64,000 nucleotides of DNA from Diphasiastrum complanatum (Eukaryota > Streptophyta > Lycopodiopsida > Lycopodiales > Lycopodiaceae). The translations under genes and the position numbers were made by a program. Below are positions 48,401 to 59,460 of this stretch, in pieces. How positions within the stretch are numbered: position 1 is the first letter of the stretch; each line of letters begins with the position of its first letter. A model generated the notes under the pieces. The model worked only from the letters and a program-made list of their open reading frames with translations. It had not been told where the DNA came from and did not search any database. Location: positions 26,385,540-26,449,539 of the forward strand of contig CM055111.1 of assembly GCA_029204225.1 (NCBI GenBank). Direction: 5' to 3'.

Positions 48401-50319
48401 CATCAATCAGCCCAGATCAAAGGAAACCACGGAAAAATATTGGCAGAACTTATTACAACAAAATATGTAAAGTCAAGCTTCATATAGATTTCTTTGCAAC
48501 TTTTGCATGAAGTCATCCGTGAACTCATTGGAGTTAGAAGGTAGAGTAGTTAGCAGATAAAGGCAGGAGAATTCTCTACGAAAATTGCATCAAGAGGCCT
48601 TGAAAACTAGAACCCAATGTTAGCTCCGAAATGTTGGCTTGCAGAAGATAGGGATCCTATTTCATGAATAGATTCTTCAGTAATAGGTTGTAGTAGAGGG
48701 AAAACTAGTTACTGTCATTAGAATAGGGATTAACTTGACGGTTCCAGTGGAGTTCCAGCCCAATTTGCACGTTTTTCTCCTGTCTCTTGTGAGGAGATAT
48801 AGCTGTTCAATCCCCATTACTTGGGCGGGCAAAGTTTTCACTTGCTATTATACCATCTAGAGCAAAAAGAAAATGTGCACATTTATTTCACAATGAAATT
48901 GGTGGGTCGAATTCTCTCTCTATGCTTCGCTCATAGATGGTGGATTGATATCATGAAGTGCTTCTTTTCCTTAAAAATATAGCAGTATGAATGGCCTTCA
49001 TTCTGACAGGTTGAAGTCCTTTCTGAATATAGGTTCCCCAACGTCATTTGGAAGAAACGGTTGAAGAGGAGAATACAATACGACAAAGAGTGGTTTAAAT
49101 TGGATATCAATGCATCAATTCAAAAGCATATGTTTAAGGCATTTCCATGAAAAAAACAAGACATGTCATTTCAAGAATTTTCACCAATTGACATGATTTG
49201 AGATCTGAGACGGGTAGGTGGTTCAAACCAAAGTTGGAATAAGATGAACGAATATTATGCTTTAGGGAAAATAGGTGCATGTGCCATAACTAACTTCTGT
49301 TCAAAACCAAAGCCAGGCAAAAACCCTTAAAAGTCTGTGCTTTTTTTCGAGCAATATAGCTTCCATGTGATATTCCATGTTTTTTGGTCAAAATATTTGC
49401 TTAGTATTGATCCGTGCATTCAACCGATAAGAGGCAAGCAGTTTAAGACCTTTCGTCTGCTTGAGGTCTGAAGTTAGACTCCATTCAGCTACACACAGGG
49501 CACACATGAGCATTTCGCTCTGGAACATCTGTGCTTGTCTTTCGTCGTGAGGCTGAATGATCTCTTTCTCGAGATATTTCAAATTAAACTAGCTAAGATC
49601 TAATGATTTTCCTTATTACTGAGCTTGGTCTTTCGATGCTTCTTTGACTCATTTTCCTACTCAAATTGCAGCTGGCAGACCCTTTTTAGCGTCACTATTG
49701 TAGTACTGAAGTCTGGCCGCCTACAACTTTGGCAGCCTTTGTTATGTCCCATCTGAGTTGACACCATTCCATTGAATATACCAAGCAGATTGCATGGGAG
49801 TGCACTCAAGACAAAATAAAGAGACCTAGGTTGTCATTTCTAATGCTCTGAACCTACACATCAAAAGTTGCTAGGCATGCTTACCTGTAGCCCTTTCGTA
49901 TTGAGCCTCTTCACAGCAACATCCAACGTAATATCGCCTTTGTTAACATCTCTTTGCGTAATCAATCCCTTGTATACGCGGCCAAACCCTCCCTCTCCCA
50001 GAAAATTCTCCTGATTGAAGTTGCTTGTAGCGATTTGCAATTCAGAAAAACTGAAGAAACGTAATTTATAATGCTTTTGACTGTAGCCTTCAAAACTGGA
50101 ACTATTATTAGTTGAGGCTGCAAATGATATCGATTGTGAGGTCAAAGTTGAGCTTGCAGCAGATGCTGATTGCGTGCGACTGCCTTTTCTGGATGTTTCA
50201 GATTTTGGCTCAACTTGGCTAGGAGTCCCTTTGATGCAGATTGAAGGCCACAATAAGCATTTTCGGCGTTTAGAGCTCGTCCCTTTACTCTCAGAAACAC
50301 GAAACCGAAAACACTTCAT
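43647..50319 (-). CDS. Receptor-like cytoplasmic kinase, RLCK-VII/PBL type (4 exons)
   Basis: Minus-strand exons 50319-49885, 46946-46686, 44878-44756 and 44009-43647 have GT...AG borders, stay in frame and give 393 residues. Motifs: glycine loop LGEGGFGRV (107-115), VAVK Lys137, helix-C Glu153, [10 protein letters not shown] (catalytic Asp237, Asn242), SDFG (Asp255), [14 protein letters not shown] (272-284), [11 protein letters not shown], and the C-terminal RP arginine. The Tyr before RD and the wording [26 protein letters not shown] are typical of PBL kinases, which relay signals from surface receptor kinases in immunity and development. It starts MKCF, without Gly2 for myristoylation; Cys3 could be S-acylated for plasma-membrane attachment, as inferred for MKCF-type members. 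Introns are about 2.9, 1.8 and 0.75 kb and carry simple and tandem repeats. All catalytic residues are present, so it is probably active. Which PBL subgroup it belongs to needs a tree. Confidence 0.93.
45136..45240 (+). repeat. Tandem duplication of about 51 bp in kinase intron 2
   Basis: Two copies of CCCCTTATATGTATA(T/A)GATAGAA followed by TTATTTATAAGGAAAAAGCT lie side by side and differ by a few bases. Confidence 0.85.
45411..45490 (+). repeat. (TC)n(AC)n compound microsatellite in kinase intron 2
   Basis: About 61 bases of TC run directly into about 19 bases of CA. It lies inside the 1.8 kb second intron, far from both splice sites. Confidence 0.95.
48062..48178 (+). repeat. Tandem repeat in kinase intron 1
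   Basis: About two and a half units of 45-48 bases starting GTCACCTGACCCACCT and including ATCATG..TCGTGGCC(T/C)GCC. The third unit is cut short (GTCACCTGCCCCACCTGG). Confidence 0.8.
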
Positions 50320-51081
50320 GTTTTAAGCACTTCCTGATATCAGAGACAACTGTAAACCTTTTCCAAGTTGCTCTAAACGATCAGTAAAATTGGTGATATC
50401 ATACCATCATGCCGACACTGCTTGCGGTGGAAAATATTCAACTGCCTACCATCTTTTGACTCATCACGATAAATCAGCTCTTTGAGTTTAACTCCTATAG
50501 TTTTTGGTGCTAAGTTGTCAAGAAGCCCAAGAAAACTGTAGCATCTTAACTCAGAAGCCAAAGATTCTAACCTCCAAGGACTTAAGACCAAAAACAACCT
50601 TCTGTCCATTAACCAAACATCATTGCATCCAGTTTCCTGTTTACTAAGCTGCAATTCACAATTGCCATCATATTATCAGAAGTCCTAGCATACCCCACAC
50701 GCTTCAAAGACCAGCACCAGAATCATGAACATGTAGAAGCTTAGTTAGAATCACAAAAACACAAGACTTAAAGCTTCATTTTCTGTTGCCAGATTTTCCC
50801 CCGCTGACTCACTGATCAAAGAGGGAGTTGCTGCCAGGTTTTTCCCCGCTAACTCACTGATCAAAGAGGGAGCTGGTGCCACAAGTGCCGTCGGCCATTG
50901 AAAATTTCCACGATATGACTGAGAGTAGGACGAAAAGTTCTCGAAGGCAAAAGTAAGTCAGGGCTGAAGAAAAATAAAGCATGGATGGATCGCGACTGGT
51001 CGTGTGTGACTACAATTGAATCATATCCAGAAGTCTGGGTCGTCGAATGCCCTTTGTTGACGGACAAGAGACTCTCTCGCT

Positions 51082-51128
<47 letters not shown>

Positions 51129-51434
51129 CAATGAAAAATGCACTGGCTTTTCCGTGCACGAGGTTTTGGTGAGGAGCCCACGAGAGAGATGCAAAAACGA
51201 GTGCATTTTCATTAAAATATGAGAGAGAGAGAGAGAGCGAGAGATGTTTTTGTTTTTTGAGGCTACTTTTTGTTCTTAAACCGTTTGTGGGTACCTCTTT
51301 TTGGGAGCACGTGGGTGGATGGCCCACCCAAGCACCAAGGTTGATCTTCATCACGTATTTCAAAAACATACATAAATGAGAGAGGCAATCTAGATCATGG
51401 ATTGGAATCAGGTGCTCCAACATTCTCTGAGCCC
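50320..51434 (-). promoter_or_regulatory. Upstream region of the kinase gene
   Basis: No separate gene seen. The minus-strand frame at 50654-50373 has no known motif and may be part of a 5' UTR or its intron. On the minus strand, GA-rich tracts at 51124-51071 and TC at 51243-51222 lie about 750-900 bases upstream of the ATG. A 30-base block containing TTCCCCGCT(A/G)ACTCACTGATC is doubled at about 50797-50873. No convincing TATA box was picked. Confidence 0.4.
51071..51124 (+). repeat. (TC)n-rich microsatellite with CG interruptions
   Basis: CTCTCTCGCTCTCGCTCGCTC followed by about 35 bases of pure TC. A shorter inverse GA tract is at about 51219-51243, so the two could pair as an imperfect hairpin of about 25 bases with a 100-base loop. 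Confidence 0.9.
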
Positions 51435-51567
51435 TGTGATTTCAGGTTGAGTGTGCTGAATATTCATCACTATGTCCAAGTGTGATTTCAGGTTGAGTGT
51501 GCTGAATATTCATCACTATGTCCAAGTGTGATTTCAAGTTGAGTGTGTTGAATATTCATCACTATGT
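51435..51567 (+). repeat. 46-bp tandem repeat, about 2.9 copies
   Basis: Units start TGTGATTTCA at 51435, 51481 and 51527. The first two are identical as read; the third has AAGTT for AGGTT and a G-to-T change. Confidence 0.95.
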
Positions 51568-51659
51568 TGAAGGATTTAAGCAGGGCCCACCTTTATCCAA
51601 CACTATAGGAGACAACATGTGATGAGTTCAGATCTCATCATGCCATTTTAAGATCTTTT

Positions 51660-52489
51660 ACATTATCCTTGAATGAGGGTGGGGCTGAGTTGGCGCTTAT
51701 TGGCACGGGTCCGAGGTAACGAGCGGGCTTGTGGGGTGTCGACGCGTGGACAGGCCCGCCTATGCAATTTAAGGGCAGACAGGGCAGGGAGGGGTGCCCA
51801 AGTCCCGACGCCAGCGAGTCTTGTCGGCGGCGCCACTGGTGCCAGCGGGTCCCGATGCGCGAGCCCGGGACCATTGGCGACAGTGGGTCCCGGCGCCGGA
51901 GCATCGTCGCACTGAAGCCAGCAGGTCCCGACGCCAGCAGCTTCTGGGCGGCTCCGACGCCAGTGGCGTCGGCGGTCCCGGCGCATGCCCCCACTCACGC
52001 ACATGCAAGCAATGCGCTTAGTTTCACATATATAGCTCATCAGGCAAATACTGGAGTTTATTATGGGATAACAGAAGATTTGCCACGTGGCAATCAGCTG
52101 ACGACGAACCACAAAAAATTCTCGGGATCACAAAAAATCCGAAACCGGTTCGCGGGACCCTTGAAAAATTTCGGACAGCCGCCTGAAAAATCCCGGGCAG
52201 TCACAGAGAATACCTGAAAACACGTGGCTGCCCAAGATTGGCTCGCCCGTCATCGCTATCGTGCGAGTAAGAGACGGGAGTGGGGCTGGGGCAAGGGCAG
52301 GGTGGGCCAGGGGCCGCACCCTCAATCACCATGAACTCATCTCTGATTTGTGCTCCACATGGGGCTGCTCAAGGATTGCACTTCATGTGCAGGTATTTGT
52401 GCTCCACATGGGGCAGCGGGCTGCTCAAGGATTGCACTTCCTGTGCACCTGCACTCTTGGCCTCACTCCATCCAATGGTGATGGATGGG
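51660..52489. other. G/C-rich region with imperfect repeats; no supported gene
   Basis: 51780-51990 is built from variants of GGTCCCG(A/G)CGCCAGC spaced by 30-50 bases. This explains why several frames on both strands are open at once. 52346-52450 holds two copies of TTTGTGCTCCACATGGGG followed by GGCTGCTCAAGGATTGCACTTC. The GGCGCC-rich wording resembles the LARD LTR family (GGGACGCCAGCGGTA) next to it, so this may be an older relative of that family. No promoter or known domain was found. Confidence 0.5.
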
Positions 52490-53830
52490 TGTAGCGCAGG
52501 CATCCCAAAGGGAGCCGGGAACCACGACTTAGCTTCCCAGCCTTCAACTCTTGCCATCCAAACCCACTTGACATACAAGCAGCCAACTCGCCAACAACAA
52601 TCAGACTTAACCAACTTGAAGTTCCGAAAACCAACATTGAGATCCAACCTGGTGCCATGCCAGATCGGGGGTCCCGACGTGGGTGACTTCCCTCCAAGCA
52701 AGCCGCCCGACATACATCAAACTTAACCAACTCGAAGCTTCGTTACAAACGAGTAACATCCATTCCAAGCAAGCGGTCTGACTTACATCAGACTTAACCA
52801 ACTGAAAGCTTCGTCACGAGCGCTGAAAGCCAACCTGGCGCCACGCCAGACTGGACAGCCATAAACAGGTAACATCCACCCAAGCAAGCCATCCAACTCA
52901 GCCGACAGGTTAGAGCCCGTTCCCCAGGAGCTTAACCCATTCACGTTCATGCAAGGAACACTCAGAACCACAAGCCGCGACAGATATGGAAACAACCAGT
53001 TCTTGGACCAAATGGTCCCGACAGCATACCGCTGGCGCCACGGACCGAATGGTCCCAACGGCATACCGCTGGCGTCCCGGGATACGACCCTCAGCTATGT
53101 GCCAAGTTAAAAATTTTGAAAGCGGCCTTACAACTGGCGCTTTTACCGAACACTGAAACCCAGAAGGTAATCAGAGTCAGTTTGAGGAAAATCCCACTTT
53201 ATTGATAAATCTGAGAAGGTTACATTTCAAGTGTGTGACCGACCCTAGTCTCCGGGGCACTAGCATGCCAAGGCGAGAGCCATGACAACATTCCAGCAAG
53301 GGAGGCTGAGACTTGGTTGGAGCTCGCCCTGAGTCGCAACCCGCACTCCCCTATAGTATTGGTGTGATTCGGCACCCCCCCTCATACCAAGCACTCTACC
53401 CAAGCTGGTAAAGCACGTTTTTCTCTCTCTAGGATTTTCTCTTTCTAGAAAGTCATTTTCTCTCTCTAGATTTTATTGATCCCCAGGCTTCCTTTAATCA
53501 TGCCTAGATCGTGTGAGGTGATTGCACATCGATCTGAGCTCTCTGGACTTCGCTAAAACCGATCAAAGATTTTCAGCCATAGAAACTTGGCGCCGGCTGG
53601 ATTCTGGTCACAGTGGCGCCGGGAGCGGCGCCGACGCCGGGAGCAGCAGGGGCGCTGCTGGCGCCGGGGACATAGCTGGCGCCGATGGCGCCGGAAGTAA
53701 AGCTTGTAAAGGTAGCTTTACAACAATGGGGCTAAGGGAAAAACAAGAGAAATATTCCCTTGGGACCTGTCCAATGGTGATGGATGGGGCTAAGGGAAAA
53801 ACAATAGATATCTTCCCTTGGGACCTATGC
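52471..53830 (+). repeat. 58-bp tandem repeat split by a solo LTR
   Basis: CCAATGGTGATGGATGGGG occurs at 52472-52489 (continuing after the LTR at 53731) and again from 53771, each followed by CTAAGGGAAAAACAA and later CCCTTGGGACCT. Removing the LTR and one target duplication restores two neighbouring units of about 58 bases. Confidence 0.85.
52490..53725 (-). mobile_element. Solo LTR of the LARD-like family (1236 bp)
   Basis: On the plus strand it begins TGTAGCGCAGGCATC and ends TTTACAACA, the exact inverse of the LTR termini at 2915 and 4125. It is flanked on both sides by ATGGG (52485-52489 and 53726-53730), a perfect 5-bp target duplication. No internal sequence follows, so it arose by recombination between the two LTRs of a full insertion. 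It keeps the GGCGCC cluster (53589-53693) and the tail repeats. It also carries an insertion relative to the 2915 copy near 53620-53640 (extra GCGGCGCCGACGCCG). Confidence 0.93.
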
Positions 53831-53840
53831 AACAAAGGCA

Positions 53841-55656
53841 CTGCAAGTGCACCTAGGGTGCACTCTCTAATGAGAGCAACTCCACATCACCTATGTGCCT
53901 CTACTACCTCATGAGTTTTGAAGTACTAATGACTATTGAATAACTTTGGGCATTATGATCTAATTATTAATACCAGAATATAGGCATGTCTCAAAAGTTC
54001 AACAATGAGAGACTAATCTTGCTTCAAGCTCAATACCAATATGTATCAACCCGAGTGCAAGGGCCCTTTCAAACTACACTGCCTAGCAGATCCCAAATTC
54101 AAAATGGATTTCTTCCATTGGTCCAAGGAGAAAATATGGGTATCCCACCCTTTTAGACTTATGTTAAGTTGACACCATGTGGCAGATGAGGTGACATGGG
54201 ACTCTTGCCACGTAGGGGCAACACAAGCTCATTTTTTGGACCTAGGGACATTGACTAGCATGTTGAGTTCAACAAAAATGGACCAATGGTACTGTAGGAA
54301 TTTGAACTGGTCAAATTTGAAAGGAGGGTGGTCTATTGCCCATCAACTCATTCTCCAATATTTAAAAAATGGGCGGCAAGTTAAAGGGCCGGGCAAAGGG
54401 ACATTTTTCTAGTCTAAAAGGGCCTAACTTTATATACAAATTCTTGAAAGTTTTAAAACACATTTGGAAGGTGTTGCGCACCTAAATGTGTGGCCAGTGG
54501 GGGTGTTATTCTAAGTATCTCGACACAATCCCAAAGAGCATGAAGTTTGCCCCTAATGTGAGTATCGATGAGTACTAACTAGGCCAAATCAATCCTAGTC
54601 AAGTATAGAAACTAGTAACAAAAAATCATATACTAGCTTGATCATTTTTTTGACACCCAAGTTGTTCATACCCAAGTGGCCGTCACCCATGCACTTTGTA
54701 TGATGGACTAGAGTGCTATTTCTTCCAACCACAAACATTCCACAAAAACTCCACCCAATGCACACCTACCTATGTGATCAAGACGTGTTTTTTTAAAATC
54801 TCAACATAGATCCCGAATCTATCAAGACCTTTATTGAGTTTTTTTCATTAATTTTCTTGATAGGTAATGTTTATGTTACAAAAAATTGCAATCAACACAT
54901 AGGTCAAATGAGCTAATCATCTTATTTTGGACATGGAAAATTGAAATGTTTAAAGAAATACATCCTACATTTAGGTTGGGAGTTCAAATTCCCTAACACC
55001 AAATGTCAACTACTTTTGCCAAAAACAATATATTTGTTATATCAAAAAAAATAATGTTGATATTAATATTCAATATTATGTAATTATATAGGTACAATAA
55101 ATAGCCTACATAGTAACGATTGTATCAAACTAAACTAAACGGTTTTTTAAGATGTTATTGAAGTTGAAATGAGAATAATTCCTTTTGCATGTTTGCTATT
55201 CTCTACAAATTTATTGTCAAAAGTAGGTTCATAGGCTTTCTTCACATTTTGAAGTGCTAACTTCAATGGTGTCAACTCCTATTTCTTGCTTATCCAAGTT
55301 ATTTTGAAGGGCTTTTCCATTTTCAAGATCAAAGGATTAGTCAAGTCTTTCATGGTATTCGGACATAATTCTCCCAATAATGGATTACCCTTTTCTTCTA
55401 AAGAGGAAACTTCTGCTTGCTTTTTATTACTTTTATGCAATGCTTTACTCTTTCTTTATCTTTGTTGTTGTGAGGTATTCCAATTAGAGGATCACTATAA
55501 TTTCTCAAACTACCATCTTTACTAACACTAGAGTCAAAAGAGGTTGTGCTAATTGAAGAACTAGAGACAAGTCCAAATTTATTGAGTTGACTAAATGCAA
55601 GGTTGCTCGTGTGTGATAAATACATTTTTACTTTTAGCTTAGTGTCACTCACATTG
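53841..55656. other. Spacer with no gene seen
   Basis: A/T-rich, with short frames only (54179-54412, 55286-55525, and 55685-55398 on the minus strand), none with a motif I know. Confidence 0.4.
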
Positions 55657-56414
55657 TGTTGGAGGGTTTGCGGTTCCCAAGGCAACCCTAACCGTAGTTA
55701 ATAAGTGAGAGGGATTTGGCACCCTATGTGTGTAAGTCCAACCCAATGATCACATAGTTATTTGATTAATTAGAATGTTAATAAAAGGACTTTAGGCCTT
55801 TTTGCGGGACTTTTAATGTCGCAAGGCCTAAATGTCAAATTAGTGAATAGAGTTGGGTTTCCCTCCAATTTTGATCGTTCCCACACTTTTTTAAATTTGA
55901 ATAAAAAGAGAGGCAAGACTGGACCAATAGGATTCAAAGGCCAGGGTCCTCCTCTCTACTATAAAAAGGGACCAACTCGAGTTGCTCCTCATGTTCATTT
56001 CCTCATTTCAATAAAGCATATTGGTTCTCTTTAGAAATGGATTGATGAATGTCCTTGCTCTTCCTCTCTTTTCCTCCATTTCTCATGCTTTCTTTGGATT
56101 TTGCTAATTGTTGGATTTGATCATTATTGGGATTGCTATTTCTTATGCTTTTTGTGAGAGAGAAAGGGAGAGAGAGAAGAGTAAGTTTCTATCATTGTTG
56201 TGGATTTAGGGTTAATGGAAGTAGGGTTAATGGATGTAGTGTTAATCCTTAGTGTTAATGGATGTTAGTGTTAGATCCTTCATTCATGTTGAAATCTGAA
56301 CTATACTATCGCTCTCATGGGAACGAACCTACGCGTGTCAACTACCTCCGTCTCTTTGATGCTAGATTGACTAGATCTTGGATTCAGGTTAGGCAAGGAA
56401 AGAAACCCACTACA
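55657..56414 (+). repeat. Probable 5' LTR of the gypsy element
   Basis: The 3' end is well placed: CACTACA at 56414 is followed by TTTTGGTGTTGTTGCCGGGG, which resembles the TGGCGCCGTTGCCGGGGA-type primer site of many plant gypsy elements. TATAAAAAG at 55960-55968 and AATAAA at about 56010 sit at expected promoter and poly(A) places. The 5' end at TGTTGGAGGG is a guess, because the other LTR is outside the window. Confidence 0.6.
55960..55968 (+). promoter_or_regulatory. TATA box of the gypsy LTR
   Basis: TATAAAAAG followed about 45 bases later by an AATAAA within CAATAAAGCATATTGG, the usual close TATA and poly(A) spacing of an LTR. Confidence 0.6.
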
Positions 56415-57630
56415 ATTTTGGTGTTGTTGCCGGGGAGCTACGCCAACTTTTCAGTTTGTAGCATGTTTGGCTGATGGTTAGCTTGCATTAGGCATCTTGT
56501 CGTGGCATGAATAGTGTTAAAACTGCATTGTAGGGTTAGTTTGGGATTGATTTTTCTAGATTTTGAGTGGATTTGCTTGTTTGAAATCTATCTGATTATT
56601 AAACAGGGAAAGCTATTTAGATCACCAATCTTAAGATCCATTTGGATCTGAGATATCAGAGAAAATAACAAAAACCGGTCAAATCTGTCAAATTTGGTCA
56701 AAAAGAGACAAAAAGCGTCATCAGAGCTCAGAACTTTTTACCCTCTTTCAGGAAACCTTCACCGAGTTGCAGACACCTTTGGTTTTGTTTACAGAATCTT
56801 CAGTTTGAAGGGCGAAGATTAATTCCCATCAGATTTCCAAAAACATCAAAAAAACCACCAAAAAACACCAAAAATTATCAAAACCCTAAAAAATACAAAA
56901 AAAGAACCTTCGCCCAATTCATTGTGCTTAGATGTGAGTCAGATCTATCTACTGCCAGGTTGGCAAAGAATAATACCAAAAATAGAAAGGTTTTCAGAGG
57001 ATCAGTTGTCATATTGTCATATTTTTGCCAAAAAAGTCACTTTTTTGCAAAATTACCAATACTACTCTTGATTTTTCGCCAGAACCTTCGCCGAGATTCC
57101 AGAACATTCTATTTATATGAAAATACTATTTTTGAGTCCGGCGAAGATTTATCTTTATCAAATCACAAAAAATCTTGATTCTTACCCTCGCCAGATCACA
57201 AAAACTGTATTGTCTTATGTCAAAAACCTTCATCTGATTTTCCATAGTTTTATCTATGTCAGATCTTCTATCTGAGAAGTCGGCGAAGGTTATTTCCCAA
57301 AATATTGCCAGAAAGTGTTCGGAGAGTTTTTATCCCAAAATAGCATTGTTGAACCTTCGCCGAGACAACCTTCGCCGGTCCTATTTTTTAGTTTCTGATT
57401 TTCCAGATCAAGTCTCTATCAAAATTTGGATCAAATCTGATATATTCTGAATTGGACTCTAAGAGATTTATCATTTTTTGAGAAATATCAATTGATCGAA
57501 TTTTGGATAGTTTTTCATCATATAGAATCAGATTCTTGAAAAGTGGAATAGAGCTAGCAGATCTAATCTGAAATAGTTTTTGGAAAAATCTATATCCAAT
57601 CACATTATCAATTTGATTTAAATTTGTAAG

Positions 57631-58618
57631 ATGGCTGCCCCTGGAGGTGCTCCATAGGAGTTCAATCCAATTATTGTTAGAAGAGCACTCTGATTGGATC
57701 TACCCAAATATAATGGATTAACAGATCTAGTTAGATTTCTTCAGATCTATGCTGAATCCTATGAGGTCTATGGTGAGATTTATCCTCAAGATAAACTTAA
57801 GCTGTTTCCTATGGCCTTAACAGGCGCAGGACAAGATTGGTACTATACCCAAGATGAAACTGAGCGTACAGATTGGGAGGTTGTTAAATGAGCCCTTATC
57901 ACACGGTTCAAACCACGGAAGTTTATGGAAGACCCTTTCCTACTTTTAAGTAAAATTGAAATGGGAAAGCGGAAAATGGTTCAAGATTACATTGAAAGGG
58001 TGAAACATCAAAGATCTGAATGTGAGCCTGAGCTAATTAATGAAAATGCCATGATTATGTGGTTTTTGTCAGGTCTACCTAAACGGATCATACGTGAACT
58101 GAAACGCCATAATGAGTACGCACTTTTGCAAAATGCGATGGACGATGCAATTCGGAAGGAGGATGAAGATTCAGATGATGAGCCGAATGTCAGTATGTTG
58201 CCTTATACAGCAGGGCAGACTACTACGACATCCACCACTATTGCATCAACGAATGCCAATGCTACTGCAGAAATGATGCTCAATGAGTTCGAGAAACTTG
58301 GGAAGACCCACCCATCAGAAACAGATGAAAAAGTTACAGTTGCAATTTGATGAGAAGATTAAAGCATTGGAAAATTTCCACAGAGAAACGAACCAGGAAC
58401 CTGAGAAGTTTGCAAAGACTTTTCCTACCAGGGAAAATGTCTGGTGTTCCATTTGTACAGGAAATCACACAGTGAACGAGTGTCCTCAATTGAAAAAACG
58501 AATGGAAATCAGTATTTGCCATCTGTGTAATTCACCTGACCATGAGACTACCTTTTGCAACTTCAACCCTCGGATGATTCAGCAACGGTATGCCCAGATG
58601 GGATATCGAGATCCATAG
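57631..58618 (+). pseudogene. Gypsy gag with zinc knuckles
   Basis: The ATG at 57631 opens gag, with a stop eight codons later and another at about 57889. Retrotrans_gag text: YEVYGEIYPQDKLKLFPM, AGQDWYYTQDETERTDW, RKMVQDYIERVKHQRSECEP, MIMWFLSGLPKRIIRELK. After a frame change near 58300 come CSICTGNHTVNEC (58444-58482) and CHLCNSPDHETTFC (58518-58559), two knuckle-like CCHC motifs. A third, CFACGENHRVAKH, at about 58863-58901 is in another frame. This would package element RNA. Confidence 0.83.
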
Positions 58619-59460
58619 TATGGAGGCAATCCAACAGCAAGACTATGACAATCTACTCTTGGATACCCGGAACGTCTAGCTTTGCTTGCCCCACCAAAGC
58701 ACTCCGCTCCTCCTGCCAATTTGATGGAACCAGAACCTTACGGAAGTGCTGAGCAATGGAGCTATGGTAATGATCAAGAAGGTGGACCTTCAAAACAGTA
58801 TGCCATTTATGTTGCCGCTCAACAACAAGCCTCGAGAAATTGGGCCAGAGCACCACTTGGATGCTTTGCATGTGGAGAAAATCACCGAGTGGCAAAACAC
58901 CACCAGCTACAGCACCTGTAAATTTGATAACAATCAAGCAAGTATCGGTAGCTCATAATAAACCAAGTGCACCCTTGATGGTGGTCATCAGAGCACAAAA
59001 GCAAAAAGAACCAGTAGTGGATTCAGTACCTGCTGATTCTATACCATTGAACAATACACCAACAGCATCGGAAGTCTATCCAAATCTTAATGCAGAAAAA
59101 CGAAGATATTAGGATATGAGACAGTGGATTAAGCATCGGCAAGAAGAAGAGGAACTTGAAGCCGCTAAAGTAACAGCTGAAGTTCGGTCTTTACCATTGC
59201 AGCCTCCAAAAAATTTACGTACGGATATGAATGATCAATTACATCATCACGAAGAACCCTTCAAGATGACTGAACCGGAAGCACCGCATACAAAATTACT
59301 CATGAATATTTTGTCTAGCAAGATCAATATTTCATTAAGAGAGCTCCTAAAGTTGGTGCCAAAAGCAAAAGAAGTCTTAGCGCAAAAGTTAGCTCAAGAA
59401 GAATCAGAAGAGCCACTTTTTTATGCTGGATTTGAATAATCTAACGATGTACTCCATGTT
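58619..59460 (+). pseudogene. Gypsy gag-protease linker, frames disrupted
   Basis: A third knuckle (CFACGENHRVAKH) and a charged stretch (KHRQEEEELEAAKVTAEVRS, LLKLVPKAKEVLAQKLAQEE) lie in alternating frames up to the protease. No cellular domain was recognised. Confidence 0.55.

Noticed and set aside
51663-52217. Several long overlapping frames on both strands in the G/C-rich region
   Set aside because: G/C-rich repeat sequence has few stop codons, so many frames stay open. No start context, domain or splice pattern supports a gene.
53522-53914. 130-codon Ala/Gly-rich frame
   Set aside because: It is a by-product of the GGCGCC repeats in the solo LTR.
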